Source: Cyclostephanos tholiformis (taxonomy: Eukaryota > Bacillariophyta > Thalassiosirophyceae > Thalassiosirales > Thalassiosiraceae). Taken from it: DNA of 12,468 nt. Where the stretch lies: the NCBI GenBank assembly GCA_036939975.1, contig JALLPB010000862.1, forward strand, positions 1 through 12,468. Direction: 5' to 3'. How positions within the stretch are numbered: the first letter of the stretch is position 1; every line of letters starts with the position of its first letter. The position numbers and the translations under genes are program-made. Positions 1 to 7,795 of the stretch are shown piece after piece. The notes under the pieces were generated by a model. It saw only the letters and a program-made list of their open reading frames with translations, was not told where the DNA came from and did not search any database.

Positions 1-1726
1 GTTGGAAAAACTGATGAAGTTTTCCCATGAAGACGAATGGCATGTGCGCGATGGATTTGCTGTTGTCGCGCATCCAAATTTGCATTTTTTTATTTTCGAC
101 GATTTTAATGATCTTGTAAGCGACCTGATAGAGCAAGGGCTTAGTTGTCGATGCGTCGACGATGGCGAGGATGACTCCACATATGTTAGCACAGGTTCTG
201 CTAACATCATCCATTGTCTCAATGCGTCCAACTCCTTCGATGACGGAAGAAATTTGCTTTTTGTCTTTATCGTTGACACGCCAGTTGAATTCATTACGTT
301 CCTCTTCGATGACAGTGGATGCTGCTTGAATGAGGGCGCGATTATTCTGTGGAGCATAGTGGAATGGGTTCACCGATGTATTTTTATACATCATGTTCGT
401 TTCTAGATCGGAAGATTGGAAACTCGCATTCAGGTGTGCCTTCGTGAACTTCTTAGGGAAAACAGAAAGGCTCATTAAACGCTCGAGGGGGTTTGCGAGC
501 TCATCATCATCGTCGTTGGGTAGGGACTTGAAAATGGTGTTGAGCAAGTTGGCGAATTGAGTTTCCTGTACCGTTGCTGTACGGTCTAACAAGTCCTTAA
601 AGCCTTTGGCAAAGGTGGCGAGGGTGATGTTCTTGACAGTGCCCTCGTCCCAATCGATTTCACCGCTGGCATAAAATAATTTTAGCATACTTGTTTGCAA
701 CTTTGCTAAATCGACGGATTCCTCGTGCTCGCGAGATTCGATGACTATTTTTTGTTGTTGGGGGGCGGTTTGGTTCATCGTCTTCAACGTTTCAAGTAGT
801 TGGCTGTAAAATTCAGCAGACGGGGGGAGGAGTGCGGCCGGTGCATTATGGGTTGCAAGGCGGAGTGAATCCACGGCAGTTGGTGTCGGAAGTTGGGTGG
901 GTCTGGTGGTCGTCAATGTGAGAGGTTGAATGGGGATTCCTCGGACACCAATAACATCTTTTTCGTCGTCGACCTCGACGTGAGCAGGAGTGGGATTACG
1001 GTAAAAAAATTCCTTTAGGATATTTTGCTCGTTCTCGTGCCCCTTCCCCGGGCGGGAGGTGTCAATGATTGGGCCGGAGATCGCGTGCGTTGCCTCTCTG
1101 AAACCTTTTGTTGCCGCACGGCAGGGGTCCCGTCTCGTGGAAGAGGTTGTGGCGGAGAGATTTTTAACGACCGGAGAGGTGTCAAAATCTGATGCGTACT
1201 GTTCGTGTGCGTCAACCATCATTTTTGACCAAAAACCATGCTCGGGGGATATTGCTTGCATTTCTTCGATGAAATCGTCGTCAAGGATGGTAGATTTGAT
1301 GTCTATGCCATAGGGGAGGGGAGCAACGGTGGGGATTACAATGAGAGTGATCTCTTTGTCCGCGGCCTCCCATTCAGTGTCCTTGACAGAGGTTGCAAGT
1401 AGAGGACTTTCGGGGCGAAACCTCTCGGGAACGTCAGAAAAAATCTGAATCGTTGAGCACGAGCCAATGTCGTCGCCGTCGATTTTAACAAATGCGGGGG
1501 TGCTCCCCTCATCGAACATATTCCCGATGATGCCCTCTAATTTTCCTTCATTGTCAATAATGGGTATGGGCTTGAACAAAATCTCGATCTCTTTTTTCCT
1601 CGTGATGAAGAGGAGGGCGGAGATTTGGTGTGAATCTGGATTAATGCTCTTGAAATGAGAAGTCGTCCAATAGATCCAGCTGGGATCTACAGAGGAAGGT
1701 GGTTTGGAAGTGGAGTATAACCTCAT
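1..1726 (-). CDS. Large unidentified protein, possibly Gag-like mobile-element ORF (C-terminus outside window)
   Basis: Read on the minus strand, this frame has no stop from 1861 to the left edge (620 codons). A frame this long is not expected by chance. The first Met is at 1726, giving at least 575 residues; the C-terminus is cut off. The N-terminal part (about residues 20-130) is mixed alpha/beta-looking, with WIYWTTSHFK near its start and acidic loops. The middle (about 170-310) is Pro/Thr-rich and probably disordered. From residue 317 (MNQTAPQQQK) a Lys/Asp/Asn-rich, probably helical region follows, with SREHEESVDLAK, an acidic NDDDDEL stretch and SSVIEGVGRIETMDD. No CCHC zinc knuckle, protease, reverse transcriptase or transmembrane segment is visible in the part present. 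The composition reminds me of Gag-like or element-linked proteins repeated in diatom genomes, but this is an impression, not a family assignment. Coding status is well supported by frame length; function is unknown. Confidence 0.7.
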   Translation of the reverse strand, partial: MRLYSTSKPPSSVDPSWIYWTTSHFKSINPDSHQISALLFITRKKEIEILFKPIPIIDNEGKLEGIIGNMFDEGSTPAFVKIDGDDIGSCSTIQIFSDVPERFRPESPLLATSVKDTEWEAADKEITLIVIPTVAPLPYGIDIKSTILDDDFIEEMQAISPEHGFWSKMMVDAHEQYASDFDTSPVVKNLSATTSSTRRDPCRAATKGFREATHAISGPIIDTSRPGKGHENEQNILKEFFYRNPTPAHVEVDDEKDVIGVRGIPIQPLTLTTTRPTQLPTPTAVDSLRLATHNAPAALLPPSAEFYSQLLETLKTMNQTAPQQQKIVIESREHEESVDLAKLQTSMLKLFYASGEIDWDEGTVKNITLATFAKGFKDLLDRTATVQETQFANLLNTIFKSLPNDDDDELANPLERLMSLSVFPKKFTKAHLNASFQSSDLETNMMYKNTSVNPFHYAPQNNRALIQAASTVIEEERNEFNWRVNDKDKKQISSVIEGVGRIETMDDVSRTCANICGVILAIVDASTTKPLLYQVAYKIIKIVENKKMQIWMRDNSKSIAHMPFVFMGKLHQFFQ

Positions 1727-1868
1727 GATGTCTACAAATGGCAGGAAAAAGAGAAGAAGTGGAAAGGAAAATTGTTCGTGAAAAATCAAAACCGACTCGA
1801 AGAGAATTGAGTGGGGGGGGGTTTTGTAATAGGCTTGGTCCGATTCAGTCGGCTGAACCCTTTATGAT
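1727..1868 (-). promoter_or_regulatory. Leader of the large minus-strand ORF: pyrimidine-rich tract and CATAAA box
   Basis: In transcript sense, the bases just before the Met at 1726 are a pyrimidine-rich tract (about 1740-1775) ending in TTTGTAG directly before ACATCATG. It may be a 5' leader or a 3' splice site. A TATA-like CATAAA reads on the minus strand at 1866-1861, about 135 bases upstream of the start codon. The frame stays open through this stretch, so an upstream start or exon cannot be excluded. Weak evidence only. Confidence 0.25.
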
Positions 1869-1884
1869 AATTTTGGGATCCCTT

Positions 1885-2092
1885 ATTGGCTGATTGCCCC
1901 CCACGTTGAATGAAGCAAGTGGGGTTTGAAAGGAGGGTCATTAAAACCACTTGAATCCTTTCGCAGCTGATTGCTGACCACAATGATGTGGGATTTGGAA
2001 GATGGCTGATTGCCTATTTGTTTTTTGGCTGATTGCCTAACGACTGATTGTCGACCGCTTATATGCGGATTTAAGATGATCGGTTGATTGCC
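1885..2092. repeat. Array of about six GGCTGATTGCC-like words
   Basis: The 11-base word GGCTGATTGCC occurs exactly at 1888-1898, 2004-2014 and 2027-2037. Close variants occur at 1966-1974 (GCTGATTGC), 2042-2052 (GACTGATTGTC) and 2082-2092 (GGTTGATTGCC). All are in the same orientation, and spacing is irregular (about 20 to 80 bases). A further partial copy (ACTGATTGGG) lies near 2219. The array begins about 160 bases upstream of the start codon of the large minus-strand ORF, where the word reads GGCAATCAGCC. Irregular spacing of a short fixed word suggests protein-binding sites rather than a slipped microsatellite; it could also be internal structure of an element's terminal region. Confidence 0.6.
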
Positions 2093-2612
2093 GAGATGGA
2101 GTGGGTGGGGGTTAAGAACTAGAACACCATTCGGTCGACAGGGGAGGGCATGATGGCCGCGTAGATTCCTGCCGGGTGCTTCTCCGGCGAAGTGGAGACG
2201 ACCAATCAAGCTTCCAAGAACTGATTGGGGGAGGAGTCAACGCAGAGTCGACACAACAATCTAATGCATTTACCTTTGCTAACAATGAAAAAAATTTGCG
2301 TAAACGATGGCAATGCTATCAAATTGCGGGCCGTCGGTCGCCGTCGACGAGCCAAAAGAAACAATGAATTCGAGAGGCGAAAGAGGGGGAGGAATTTTAA
2401 ATTCTCAAGCCCTCGCGCCACAAGAAAACGTGTGGCTCAGATCAATCCTCAGAGAACAAGAATTTCTTAGAGGATTGGGGTTGCGTACGCGATTCCTACG
2501 CGGGCAAAAATTCGCCCAAAATTCGCGGGAAAGAGTAGGTGCTTAATTCATAGGCGTCACAATATTGGAAGTGAGCCCCCACATTGTCTAACCTAAAAGA
2601 GTTAGGAGCATT
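2093..2612. other. Unassigned stretch without convincing genes
   Basis: Several short overlapping frames are open on both strands, but none stands out or is recognisable. Small features seen are an octamer palindrome GCGTACGC (2484-2491) and two TTCGC-containing words near 2510-2530, the second within ATTCGCGGGAAA, which resembles an E2F-type site. A short hairpin (CCTAA / TTAGG arms) lies just before 2610. None is strong enough to call. Confidence 0.3.
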
Positions 2613-2912
2613 GTGCATTCCATCGCATTACGCAGCCTCATTTGCGGCTACTGGCGAGTATTGTCGACCAATCAAATGTTATTTGGTGGGCGGCACGACT
2701 GGTATAGCAAGAACAGTGGTGACAAAGGTGCATCTTACAACGCACTAGCAAAGTTGCGTGATCCCATCATACAAGCCTTTCACGAGAAGTTATGCAAGAG
2801 GATTACGGAAGATCGTGGCTACTACCTAGTAATTTTCCTTGGAAAACACACCTGGGTAGGAAGCAGGCATTGGCTCCCCAAGGAAAACTTTCTCAATCGT
2901 GCAATGATTTGA
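2613..2912 (+). other. Doubtful 99-codon reading frame
   Basis: Open for 99 codons, opening with GTG; the first true Met is at 2676. The translation (RSLICGYWRVLSTNQMLF early, GKHTWVGSRHWLPKENF late) is not of low complexity and is unfamiliar. A second frame over the same bases (about 2614-2745, ending at a TAG) is equally protein-like, with EYCRPIKCYLVGGTTGIART. Two competing frames suggest either a decayed coding region with a frameshift or chance. I cannot assign a family. Confidence 0.2.
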
Positions 2913-2974
2913 CATGGGTGTGCAATACGAAATAATTATCACAACGAGAAGCAAAGTGATGAATTTTATTAACT

Positions 2975-3469
2975 ATGAATTCTTCCGCAGCATTCCTATC
3001 GGATAAAAAGCACGTCCTGTTCGATGCCCCCATCGACAAGGATGCCTATCTGCATGCTGGTAGGCGTGACGATAAATCTTCTGTCAATCGGGAAGCAGCA
3101 GTGAACGTTGCAGCGTAAAGAGACGATGGAGAAGGAGCGGTAAGCAGCAGCTGAACGAATGAGACGTGATGCGTTGCAGCATAAAGAGATGAGGGAAAAG
3201 GAGCAGGAAGCAGCAGCTGAACGAAATCGAGAGATGATGAGAAAGAAATCTCAGTTGACAACGGAGGAGCTCAAAGAGGCGCGGGCGAGGAATCGAGAGC
3301 GATGAGAAGGAAAAAGGATCAGATGACAACGAAGGAGCTCGAAGAGGAGCAGGCGAAGGATCCAGAGAGAATGAGAAAGAAAAGGGCTCAGATGGCAACG
3401 GAGGAGATCGAGGAGAGACTGGAAAAGAATAAAAGGAAATACGCTCAGTTGACAACGGAGGAGCTCTAA
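2975..3469 (+). pseudogene. Frameshifted gene for a charged alpha-helical repeat protein
   Basis: An ATG at 2975 opens a 47-codon frame (MNSSAAFLSDKKHVLFDAP...) that ends at TAA 3116-3118. From there the reading only makes sense if the frame changes repeatedly. Two DNA copies of a unit of about 68 bases lie between 3108 and 3240 (TTGCAGC(G/A)TAAAGAGA... with GCAGCAGCTGAACGAA). Next come three copies of a helical unit of about 23 residues, roughly MRKKSQLTTEELKEARARNR (3238-3302), MRRKKDQMTTKELEEEQAKD (3303-3371) and MRKKRAQMATEEIEERLEKN (3372-3440). A partial fourth, YAQLTTEEL, ends at TAA 3467-3469. The first helical unit meets TGA in its own frame while the second reads on in another, so at least one base is gained or lost. 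Earlier units show more breaks. The intact protein was probably a highly charged coiled-coil or helical repeat; the family is not identified. Frames on the opposite strand are shadows of this repeat. Confidence 0.5.
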
Positions 3470-4045
3470 GGAGTAACGAGTGCAGGAAATTGTCTCCTTC
3501 ACATGGCCCATGCGTATTCCACCTCGGTTCTCAAGGTCCCATCGCAGAGGATATCCACGCCACCCCCATCTCCGCTTTCCCGTTCATTAACCTGGCAAAC
3601 TGGCGAAATACCCTATCCCAGTCAGCCTGCGTTCTCCTCGATTTGGCAGAGTACCAACACGTCAACAACGATCACGACTCGGTTGTCCATCATGGCGGAA
3701 TCCAACGCGATGATATCGAGGGATTGGGGCGCATATCCCCACACCCCAAGCGCGGGCGTGTCCATTTCGACGCAGGGGGGGGAGAGTCCGGCATCCCCGG
3801 CGTGTATTTCCACCAGTGTGGCCACCCCTGCCTCACGCTGGTCGGGGATTCCCAGGGCAGGAATTTTTCCATGTCATCGCTGGTTTAAAGTTGCCAAGCC
3901 TCCATTCTGTTTGTTCATTTGAATCATAGAGGACATAATCAAGTTCAAGCCTTTGGGGATGCTGGAAGAATGCCCACAGCGTCCAATTGATGTTAGGGAA
4001 GATGCGGAATGTTTAAATTTTAAATTCAAAGTAAGGAATCACTTA
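3470..4045. other. GC-rich stretch with overlapping frames on both strands; unassigned
   Basis: Two plus-strand frames (3490-3888 and 3503-3922) and two minus-strand frames (3622-3825 and 3690-3872) are open at once. This is typical of GC-rich DNA and gives no basis for choosing. The minus-strand frame reading MATLVEIHAGDAGLSPPCVE... and ending ...VVDVLVLCQIEENAG extends upstream as IPALGIPDQREAGV, and looks the most protein-like to me. No motif is recognised. The part from 3923 to 4045 is AT-richer and would be intron or flank if the donor at 4046 is used. Confidence 0.25.
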
Positions 4046-4049
4046 CCTG
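4041..4049 (-). other. Near-perfect 5' splice donor (CAG|GTAAGT)
   Basis: Minus-strand sequence reads CTCAAACAG|GTAAGTG, with the intron starting at base 4046. A short frame, ATGAGGACCATAATCTCAAACAG, lies directly before it, so it could end a small first exon. It also lies just beyond the stop codon (4070-4072) of the membrane-protein-like frame, where it could be a 3' UTR intron. A matching acceptor was not identified. Confidence 0.3.
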
Positions 4050-4069
4050 TTTGAGATTATGGTCCTCAT

Positions 4070-4527
4070 TTATCTATCGTTTTGCGTTGTTATCGGGTTG
4101 GTTGTTGAATACTTCAGGTTAGGCGACGAGGCGGTCATTAGCCGTTTTTTTTCCAATGCGGTATCCTCATCTCGGTATTCTTTCCTTCTCTTTCCATTCC
4201 CCCCCATGATAAACAGATAGTAAATGACGAAGGATGCGGATAAGATGAAAGTCAGATCGAACGGAGCAAAAAGTAGTGCGACCGGAATGAGGAAAACACT
4301 CACTGATGTTTCGAATCGCCAATGGTCTTCGTCGCTGAGGTCGACCCCCCCATCTCTGCACTCGTATGCACTCGTATCGTCAGGGAGCAGTGCCAATACG
4401 TTCCCCCATCCATCCGGTCGCGTCGATGATCTGCAGTAGTGGGATATTAGCACGGCGAAAGATCCTCCGGAATGGTTAACCTCTGCGACTTCGACCAGCC
4501 TTGTCGCATCTAGTGCGACGGCACGAT
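4070..4527 (-). CDS. Exon-like frame of a putative membrane protein
   Basis: The minus-strand frame is open back to a TAG near 4564 and ends at TAA 4070-4072. A pyrimidine-rich tract ending CTCCTAG (last base 4528) makes a plausible 3' splice site, so a 3'-terminal exon would start at 4527. It would encode about 150 residues: a soluble segment (ATRLVEVAEVNHSGG, then CRSSTRPDGWGNVLALLPDD), about 32 hydrophobic residues from VSVFLIPVALLF to FVIYYLFI (one long or two short membrane segments), and a charged tail KRRKEYRDEDTALEKKR. No in-frame Met begins it, which fits an internal or last exon. A GTGAGT sits inside at 4303-4298, just before the hydrophobic part, so an alternative donor there would remove that part. 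The family is not recognised. Upstream exons were not found. Confidence 0.4.
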
Positions 4528-4544
4528 CTAGGAGGAGTACAAGA

Positions 4545-4868
4545 GTGGAAAAAGTGAACTACAAGGAATGCGATGAGCTCCTCAGCGACGGAGATGGCAA
4601 TGGCAATGAGAGCGATTATGAAGCCGTGTTCAGCAAGGACAACGAGATCAACGATGACGACGATGACTCTATGTTGACTCCGAAGCCGTCAACTACGAAT
4701 CACTCACAGAGAAGGCTAGGGCAAAGGCTCCGAATCAAAGTCCACGGCATCGTCCACTCTCATCGAAAAAGTTCCGAGAGCACGGGGCATGATCGGACAC
4801 ACTCTGCTAGTGCAATGGAGATGCCCGACGTGCCGCAGTGCTCGGTCGTAGTGCCGCAGTATCCATAA
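4545..4868 (+). other. Acidic, disordered-looking reading frame; doubtful
   Basis: Open for 107 codons from a GTG with no early Met. The start is acidic (CDELLSDGDGNGNESDYEAV, then NEINDDDDDS) and the remainder is Ser/His/Arg-rich. It overlaps the putative splice acceptor of the minus-strand exon next to it. Composition alone could yield this from a GATGAC-rich stretch. It may be part of an exon of an intrinsically disordered protein, or non-coding. Confidence 0.2.
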
Positions 4869-4904
4869 ACCGAGCAGAACTCGTATTTGTTGGTTGATGC
4901 CGTC

Positions 4905-5130
4905 TACCCTTCCCCCCCGTCTCCCCTTCCTACGCCCCCCCCCCCCGCGTCCCTCCGCCACCTCCCCTCCTCCCCCCCGGCGACCGCGACCTCGCCGCGA
5001 CGAGGGACGGCCGTCCGAGGAGTCCGGCTCTCCACCGGCCTTCCTCCTCCCCTCACCCCCGCCATCGCCACCGCGACTTCCGTGCAGCTATCACCAGCCA
5101 CCCCCGCATGGACGTTGATTGACAACGAGG
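4905..5130. repeat. C-rich low-complexity tract
   Basis: The plus strand is very rich in C, with runs such as CCCCCCCCCCC and (CTCC)n-like segments, and a G8 run near 5130-5137. It is open in two plus frames and one minus frame, all giving Pro/Arg/Gly-rich junk-like peptides. No gene is supported here. Confidence 0.5.
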
Positions 5131-5250
5131 GGGGGGGGCACGATTGCGATCGCTCGTAATAATTGTTATGATACCTATAACTTCGCCATCATCACCAATG
5201 ATGAGAACAACGCCCTAGTAGTCCAACGCACCCCTATCCTCTCCTCCATC

Positions 5251-5535
5251 TTACCCAAATCTACGATCAAACAATTCGAAGGGCATTGGGGCCTCCGGTC
5301 CGGTCATGTACGACTCGATAACGCACGTGTCCCCCGCGGACCCGAATGCCCCGTCGGACATGACCTCGTTTACCGCGTCGATGGTCTCGTCGAGGGTCAC
5401 GGGGAGGAGCACGCCCTTGCCGGCGGCTAGGACGGAGGCCTTGATTACCTGCCAATCATTGGCGATGTCGAGCGATCTGACGTAGGGTATGGCCTCGTCG
5501 GCGGACGTGAAGTTGCGATACTTCACAGCGTCCAA
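5251..5535 (-). pseudogene. Fragment of phosphoribosylamine-glycine ligase (GARS, PurD-type ATP-grasp)
   Basis: About 80 residues on the minus strand (5535-5290) match the ATP-grasp core of GARS, the enzyme joining glycine to 5-phosphoribosylamine in purine synthesis. Family landmarks in order are KYRNFTSADEA (family: Y..F.s.eeA), WQVIKASVLAAGKGVLLP (family: vVKAsGLAAGKGV; the Lys is kept, but the Gly after AS is Val here), TLDETIDAVNEVM, AFGSAGDTCVIESYMTGPEA (family: fG.AG..vVIEefl.GpEaS). Homology stops at both ends. Before KYRNF the frame reads LRKLERKSEQLDAV instead of the expected FMRRYGIPTA-like segment. After GPEA it reads PMPFELFDRRFG and stops (5251-5253) instead of SVLAFTDG. A full GARS is about 420 residues, so roughly four-fifths is missing. 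A GTAAG just after the stop codon's first base could be a donor, so an exon reading is possible, but the flanking residues argue for a truncated copy. Confidence 0.6.
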
Positions 5536-6019
5536 TTGTTCTGATTTGCGCTCCAGCTTGCGCAGGCTCAGGGAATTAAAATCGTCTCCCTTTCCCGAGG
5601 TTGTGCTTATGTCTTCAAGTATGGTACAGAAGCAAGGCCATGTTCAATCTTTCTTCTATCTTCTGGGAGCGGGTTTTGTGAGATCAGCAAAATAAAATTG
5701 AACGGAACATGGCGGGAAATTGTGCCGTTATTTCTTCCGGAAGTTTTGATTTTTGATTCCCCTTGCAAAGTTCTCTGCGAGGTCGTCGTCGTCGTCAGTC
5801 GCCCCGCCCCCCACATTTTCCAAAAACGACCGCTCGCCGCCGTCCCTGTCATTCCCCTTCGAGAGCGTGTACATGCTCGCGTGCTGCGTCAAGACGGTGT
5901 CTTCGAGGTCCCTTCGGAGGCTGTTACCACGGAGGGCCGATTTTTAGGCCTCCCTCGGTTCCTCCTGCTCGTCCGGGGGAGAGGGATCCACCCAGCAGGA
6001 GGACTCAGGGGTCCATAAT
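5536..6019. other. Mostly unassigned; contains a 71-codon minus-strand frame (5943-5731)
   Basis: On the minus strand a frame between stops at 5946 and 5728 reads ALRGNSLRRDLEDTVLTQHA, MYTLSKGNDRDGG, then an acidic TDDDDDLAENFARG and KNQNFRKK before TAA. The segment looks like real protein sequence (amphipathic, then acidic) and could be an exon, but no splice sites or family were identified. Plus-strand frames across the same bases (5698-6018 and 5763-6284) are Arg/Pro/Ser-rich and look like shadows. Confidence 0.25.
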
Positions 6020-7744
6020 ATGGACAATGACGATATCAGCACTTCGTCCGCCGGCGTACACATCCTCACCGAGGAGCAAGTCACCACGATGGATGATGTA
6101 TTCGTCTACATGGGCGAGGGAGGAGGTGAAGTTCCGGAGGATGTGGTCCGCATTCGCGTCCATTCCTCCGTCGTCGCCATACCCGCCAGGGCGTTCTTCG
6201 CTCGCGACAAACTCGAGGAGGTGGAGCTATGCGACGAACTGCGAGATATCGGACCGCGAGCGTTCAGTCGATGCATCTCCCTGAGGAAGATCAAGGTCCC
6301 ATCGTCCGTCGTTGCCATTCGCCAGTATGCATTCGCAACTTGTACGACACTAATCAAGGTCGAGCTGAGCGTGGGACTCCGAAGAATTGAGAGACATGCA
6401 TTTTTCAACTGCAGCGCCTTGAATGAAGTAAACATCCCCTCCACCGTTAAAATCATTGGCACCCTGGCATTTCTAAGTACGGAACCAGTTTTGCTAATCA
6501 TCCCCGATAGCATAGAGAGCATCGGTGATAAGGCATTTTCGTGCTGCGTCTTCCCTCAATTCAGGACGCCGCCCCTCATGACCACCATCCACACTGGAAT
6601 GTTCTGTCAGTGTAAATCCATGTTCTCTTTGGAAAATCCAGAAACACTTGGACAGATTGAACGGTACGCGCTTTGGAGTTGTCACTCTTTGCGAAATTTG
6701 GCGATTTCTCAAAATGCCGTCATTGAGGAGGCGGCGTTGAGGAATTGCACGGATCTTCAAAATCTATTCGAATCGGAGGCAAAGGTGATCGATGCGCTGA
6801 GACATTGATTCGAGGGACTTCCGATCCACAAAATGATCTATTACCAATCCTATCACCCTGTTTCATTGGAGCTTTTTCACGAGGCAACGATCGTGCGATC
6901 TACTCAACACGAGACGCCGTACAAAATGTTGAACCCAACCGGCGCGCAGCAGGACTGTCTTGGAATGACACCTCTTCATATATTGGCTTGTGGCTCTGTT
7001 CAAAATATTGAGCTATACCATGCGACGATCAAAAAGTACCCCGAAAATCTGATCGTCAAAGATCGATGGGGATCTTTGCCATTTCTATATGTACTTTGGA
7101 GTAATGCACCGAATGATATTATTAACTTCGTGCTCGAAAGGTACCATTCGCTTTACCCCGATCACAAATTCAATTGGAGTAAAATGATCGAAACATTGGG
7201 TACGGCCAGCGCGCCGTTGGGCGTAATAGAAAATCTCCTTCGGATTCAAGCATCTCATGTCCAAGGGCATACAATTAAATGGGACGAAGTCCTCGACGAG
7301 GTGGCTAGGGATAACGAAAGCACTGCCTCGGCTAGGGCATTTCGATTCTTGATGAAACGAGGTTACTCGGAATGGGTGAAGGCTATTGGAATAAAAGAGT
7401 GGAGGGGCGAGATCACGAGCGACATTGATAATACATTATTTGGCAGAAGAGCTCGCCTCAATGAAATTCGAGATAAACTTGCACGGTATGAACATGAGTA
7501 CCAAAAAATTAAGGATGCGACTTCAATCCTCGAACTAGCACTATGGAGAGTAAGAATGAATGCGTACAAGAATGAGGCGGAGGACAATGGAGCGAACAGA
7601 AAAGAGTGCCCACGAGAAGAATGTCGCATTACATCATCGAGCACTCTTGTCATCGAGCATGTTTTGCCTTACCTTTTGCCTCGGAAAACAAGAGGAGGTC
7701 AATATCTTGTGCCATTTTTTTTCCTCAACGACTCTCGACGCTGA
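6020..7744 (+). pseudogene. BspA-like leucine-rich-repeat (LRR_5) protein with one in-frame TGA
   Basis: A single frame of 574 codons, broken only by TGA at 6806-6808 (codon 263). The first Met at 6020 is the natural start, since an in-frame TAG lies at 5945-5947 and no other ATG lies between. After VFVYMGEGGGEVPEDVVRIRVH, about eight LRR_5-type repeats of some 23 residues follow (residues about 43-250), with the pattern ..I...AF..C..L..V.IP.sv..I. (LRR_5, PF13306). Beyond the TGA the same frame continues FEGLPIHKMIYYQSYHP, then an ankyrin-like GMTPLHILACG and DRWGSLPFLYVLWS, then LELALWRVRMNAYK and CRITSSSTLVIEHVLPYLLP near the end. From memory of diatom paralogues the junction is normally an Arg before F(D/E)GLPIH, so TGA would be CGA with one C-to-T change. 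Normal termination yields a 262-residue LRR-only protein; the downstream 303-codon frame opens with its own ATG at 6833. Function of the family is unclear (protein-binding surface repeats). No signal peptide is visible. It could be a very young pseudogene, a readthrough gene or a sequencing error. Confidence 0.8.
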
Positions 7745-7788
7745 CTTGCGTGGCGAGAGTACCTAGTTAGGTAGATAGGGGCAAAAAT

Positions 7789-7795
7789 CTTACAG
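7789..7795 (+). other. Candidate 3' splice site (CTTACAG) before the Gln/His-rich frame
   Basis: CTTACAG ends at 7795, immediately before the point where the Gln/His-rich frame of the downstream coiled-coil gene begins to look like protein (TTCAATTAGGTATTTCGCTCC). Stops lie upstream of it in the interval 7745-7788 (for example TAG words near 7754-7776). This fits an exon start at 7796. The upstream exon was not located. Confidence 0.35.

Noticed and set aside
2..406. Plus-strand frame of 134 codons at the left edge
   Set aside because: It lies opposite the stop-free minus-strand frame, which is far longer and more protein-like. This one opens with TTG and is taken as its shadow.
1750..2600. 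Long terminal repeat of a retrotransposon
   Set aside because: No second copy of this region, primer-binding site or polypurine tract could be found inside the window, so only the possibility is noted.
3046..3511. Minus-strand Ser/Leu/Pro/Phe-rich frames opposite the charged repeat
   Set aside because: They are antisense translations of GAG/AAG-rich helical repeats, which always give Ser/Leu/Phe-rich shadows.
5119..5430. Plus-strand frame of 103 codons entering the GARS region
   Set aside because: Its second half is antisense to recognisable GARS sequence. The first half (NNCYDTYNFAIITNDENNAL) looks protein-like but has no ATG and cannot be tied to a gene.
6806..6808. Selenocysteine at the in-frame TGA
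   Set aside because: The family position appears to be Arg, not Cys or Sec, and no candidate SECIS-like hairpin was picked out downstream. Mutation or readthrough is simpler.
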